From RGIG9079 sp964567845 (lineage in GTDB: Bacteria > Bacteroidota > Bacteroidia > Bacteroidales > Marinifilaceae), in contig CAZMOG010000095.1 in NCBI GenBank assembly GCA_964567845.1, positions 1 through 5,992 on the forward strand: a stretch of DNA of 5,992 nucleotides, in the 5' to 3' direction. Of this stretch, positions 4,308-5,992 are shown piece by piece. The notes below the pieces were generated by a model, which did not search any database, had not been told where the DNA came from, and worked only from the letters and a program-made list of their open reading frames with translations. Made by a program: the position numbers and the translations under genes. Each line of letters begins with the position of its first letter. Position 1 is the first letter of the stretch.

Positions 4308-5992
4308 ATGGGCAATATCGAAAAAAGGGCATGGTTACCAACAACAGTTAAAGAGATTCGCGAGCGAGGCTGGGATACTCTCGACGTAATTCTCTTCTCG
4401 GGCGATGCCTATATCGATCACCCATCATTCGGTGCCGCAGTCATTGGGCGAGTTATTGAATCTCTGGGTCTAAAGGTGGCAATTGTTCCACAACCCAACT
4501 GGCAAGATGATCTACGCGACTTTAAAAAACTTGGTCAGCCAAAGTTATTTTTCGCCATTGCTCCGGGATCAATGGATAGCATGGTAAACCACTACACCGC
4601 AGCTCGTCGCAAAAGAAACAACGATGCCTACACCCCCGATGGTCGCGCCGGAGCACGTCCGGATATGCCCACAATAGTCTATACACAGATACTTAAACGT
4701 CTCTACCCCGACACCCCGGTTGTGATTGGCGGAATCGAGGCCTCGCTCAGAAGAGTAACACACTACGATTACTGGAAAGAGGTTCTGCGTCCCTCAATTC
4801 TAAAGGAGAGCGGAGCGGATTTGCTTATCTACGGCATGGGTGAAAAACCTATTACCGAGTTGTGTAATATGGTTAGGCGAGGAATCCCGTTTGCATCACT
4901 GACAAACATTCCGCAAACCTCCATTATCCGCCCCATCGGACAAAACTACGCAACCAACAAAAAGTGGAAAACCATTGAACTTGCAAGCCACGAAGAGTGC
5001 ATAAAGAATCCCCAAAGTCATGCAGCGAACTTCCGTATTGTCGAAGAGGAGAGCAACAGCATAAATGCAGCAAAGCTGACACAACGTATTGGTAATAAGC
5101 TATTAATAATAAATCCCCAATATGCTCCGCTATCGACAAAGGAGTTGGATGAGATTTACGATTTGCCATTTACCCGAATGCCGCACCCTCGATACAAAGG
5201 AAAGGAGATTCCTGCCTACAATATGATTCGCCACTCGGTAACTATGCACCGTGGATGCTTTGGTGGATGCGCATTCTGCACAATCTCTGCACACCAGGGC
5301 AAGTTCATTGCATCAAGAAGCCAAGAGTCAATCCTGAAGGAGCTGGAGCAAATCACCCAAATGGAGGATTTTCACGGCACAATCAGCGATCTTGGTGGTC
5401 CCTCGGCCAATATGTATCGAATGGAGGGCAAGAACAAAGAGCTATGTAAACAGTGTAAACGTGCCTCGTGCGCATTCCCGAATATATGCAAGAATATCGA
5501 TACCAACCACTCAGCCCTGCTTGACCTGTACAAAAAGGCAAGCCAAATCCCGGGAATCAAACACTGCTTTATCGGTTCGGGTATTCGCTACGATTTGATT
5601 ATGCACAACACAGGCAATCCGGAAATAAATGCCATTAATCGCAAATATTTAGAGCAGGTTATTCGTTACCATGTATCGGGACGCTTTAAGGTTGCACCTG
5701 AACACGTTTCAGACCGAGTGTTGGGAATTATGCGCAAGCCCTCGTTCAAACTCTTTAAACAACTGACCGACGAGTTTAACCGCATAAACAAAAAATACAA
5801 CCTGCGCGAACAGATCATTCCATACTTTATCTCTTCGCATCCGGGTTGCGAGGCGCAAGATATGGCAAAATTGGCTGCCTATGCAATGAAGAACGATACA
5901 TTTCGTGCTATGGTGAAACAGCAGCAGGTAAACTGGAAGGGCGTTAGTTATGAAAAACCGCTTGCCAATACCAATCAGCTTTTTACCATTAT
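4308..5992 (+). CDS. YgiQ family radical SAM protein, 3' end missing and probably chimeric
   Basis: The frame is open from the ATG at 4308 to the window edge (561 codons plus two bases). Residues 1 to about 517 are a typical YgiQ (UPF0313) protein. The N-terminal region reads MGNIEKRAWLPTTVKEIRER, FSGDAYIDHPSFG (30-42) and VVIGGIEASLRR (138-149), resembling a cobalamin-binding-like fold. The radical SAM cluster motif is HRGCFGGCAFC, with C317, C321 and C324, followed by SDLGGPSANMYRM (360-372). A second cysteine group, C380, C383, C388 and C394, may bind a further metal cluster (inference). Then come GSGIRYDL (423-430), APEHVSDRVLGIMRKPS (463-479) and PYFISSHPGC (505-514). The reaction catalysed by this family is not established. 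After DMAKLA (518-523) the expected EQVQDFxPTPMT segment is absent, and a sequence resembling peptidase S11 follows (see the separate entry). Complete members are usually 600-740 aa. The gene is divergent from rimO, with its own -7 box at 4273-4280. Confidence 0.93.
   Translation, partial: MGNIEKRAWLPTTVKEIRERGWDTLDVILFSGDAYIDHPSFGAAVIGRVIESLGLKVAIVPQPNWQDDLRDFKKLGQPKLFFAIAPGSMDSMVNHYTAARRKRNNDAYTPDGRAGARPDMPTIVYTQILKRLYPDTPVVIGGIEASLRRVTHYDYWKEVLRPSILKESGADLLIYGMGEKPITELCNMVRRGIPFASLTNIPQTSIIRPIGQNYATNKKWKTIELASHEECIKNPQSHAANFRIVEEESNSINAAKLTQRIGNKLLIINPQYAPLSTKELDEIYDLPFTRMPHPRYKGKEIPAYNMIRHSVTMHRGCFGGCAFCTISAHQGKFIASRSQESILKELEQITQMEDFHGTISDLGGPSANMYRMEGKNKELCKQCKRASCAFPNICKNIDTNHSALLDLYKKASQIPGIKHCFIGSGIRYDLIMHNTGNPEINAINRKYLEQVIRYHVSGRFKVAPEHVSDRVLGIMRKPSFKLFKQLTDEFNRINKKYNLREQIIPYFISSHPGCEAQDMAKLAAYAMKNDTFRAMVKQQQVNWKGVSYEKPLANTNQLFTI
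5859..5992 (+). other. Peptidase S11-like tail in frame with ygiQ (suspected chimeric join)
   Basis: The 44 codons from 5859 read DMAKLAAYAMKNDTFRAMV, then KQQQVNWKGVSYEKPLANTNQLFTI. This pattern (DMAxLAxYAxxNxxFRxxV, then WxGxxYxxxLxNTNxL) is what I recall from the region between the SxN and KTG motifs of D-Ala-D-Ala carboxypeptidases (DacA/DacF, peptidase S11). It is not what YgiQ proteins carry here. The switch falls at DMAKLA (5859-5876), which fits both families (YgiQ: HPGCxxxDMAxLA; S11: xxDMAxLAxYA). The other two frames of the tail hit stops and do not restore a YgiQ sequence, so a frameshift does not explain it. No S11 catalytic motif lies inside the window. The identification rests on remembered family patterns. 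Confidence 0.65.

Noticed and set aside
4569..5560. Minus-strand frames opposite the ygiQ-like gene, such as 4569-4763, 4896-5084, 4924-5169 and 5372-5560, and the plus frames 5255-5449 and 5392-5598.
   Set aside because: They are shadows of the uninterrupted YgiQ frame, which carries a full radical SAM motif.
5877..5992. Frameshift in ygiQ as the cause of the unusual C-terminus.
   Set aside because: Both alternative frames of the tail reach stop codons and neither yields the expected EQVQDFxPTPMT block.

Overview
The window looks like draft or metagenome-assembled sequence from a member of the Bacteroidota, most likely Bacteroidales. Three things point there. The promoters visible upstream of gyrB and of the radical SAM gene have the Bacteroidales -7 box TAnnTTTG. 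Starts mostly lack a strong Shine-Dalgarno. GyrB is short (655 aa) and has no large insertion after its Toprim domain. A run of 10 Ns marks a scaffold gap. I cannot name the genus from the sequence alone.

Layout, left to right. Positions 11-51 hold a minus-strand intrinsic terminator, followed by gyrB (77-2044, minus), complete and intact, with its own promoter at 2069-2100. A second minus-strand terminator (2110-2140) separates it from a two-gene minus-strand unit: rimO (2585-3880), encoding the ribosomal protein S12 methylthiotransferase, then a small META/HslJ-type lipoprotein gene (2143-2550). From 3881 to 4307 there is no gene. That stretch holds a 15-bp tandem duplication, two imperfect copies of a C-rich/G-rich compound repeat (one interrupted by the Ns), a six-unit heptanucleotide array, and a pair of divergent -7 boxes. 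To the right, a plus-strand YgiQ-type radical SAM gene starts at 4308 and runs off the window.

The genes are housekeeping in character: DNA supercoiling (GyrB), ribosome modification (RimO), an envelope lipoprotein of unknown role, and a conserved radical SAM protein of uncertain function. I see no defence system, prophage, CRISPR array, transposase or RNA gene.

Two things deserve attention. First, the last ~115 bases of the YgiQ reading frame do not encode a YgiQ C-terminus. They read like a segment of a D-Ala-D-Ala carboxypeptidase (peptidase S11), joined in frame at a motif (DMAxLA) that both families carry. This is most simply a chimeric assembly join. Second, a heptanucleotide repeat family (TTAGGAG on the minus strand) occurs both in the 3.9-4.3 kb intergenic region and across the rimO stop codon, where it supplies the SD-like sequence of the lipoprotein gene.
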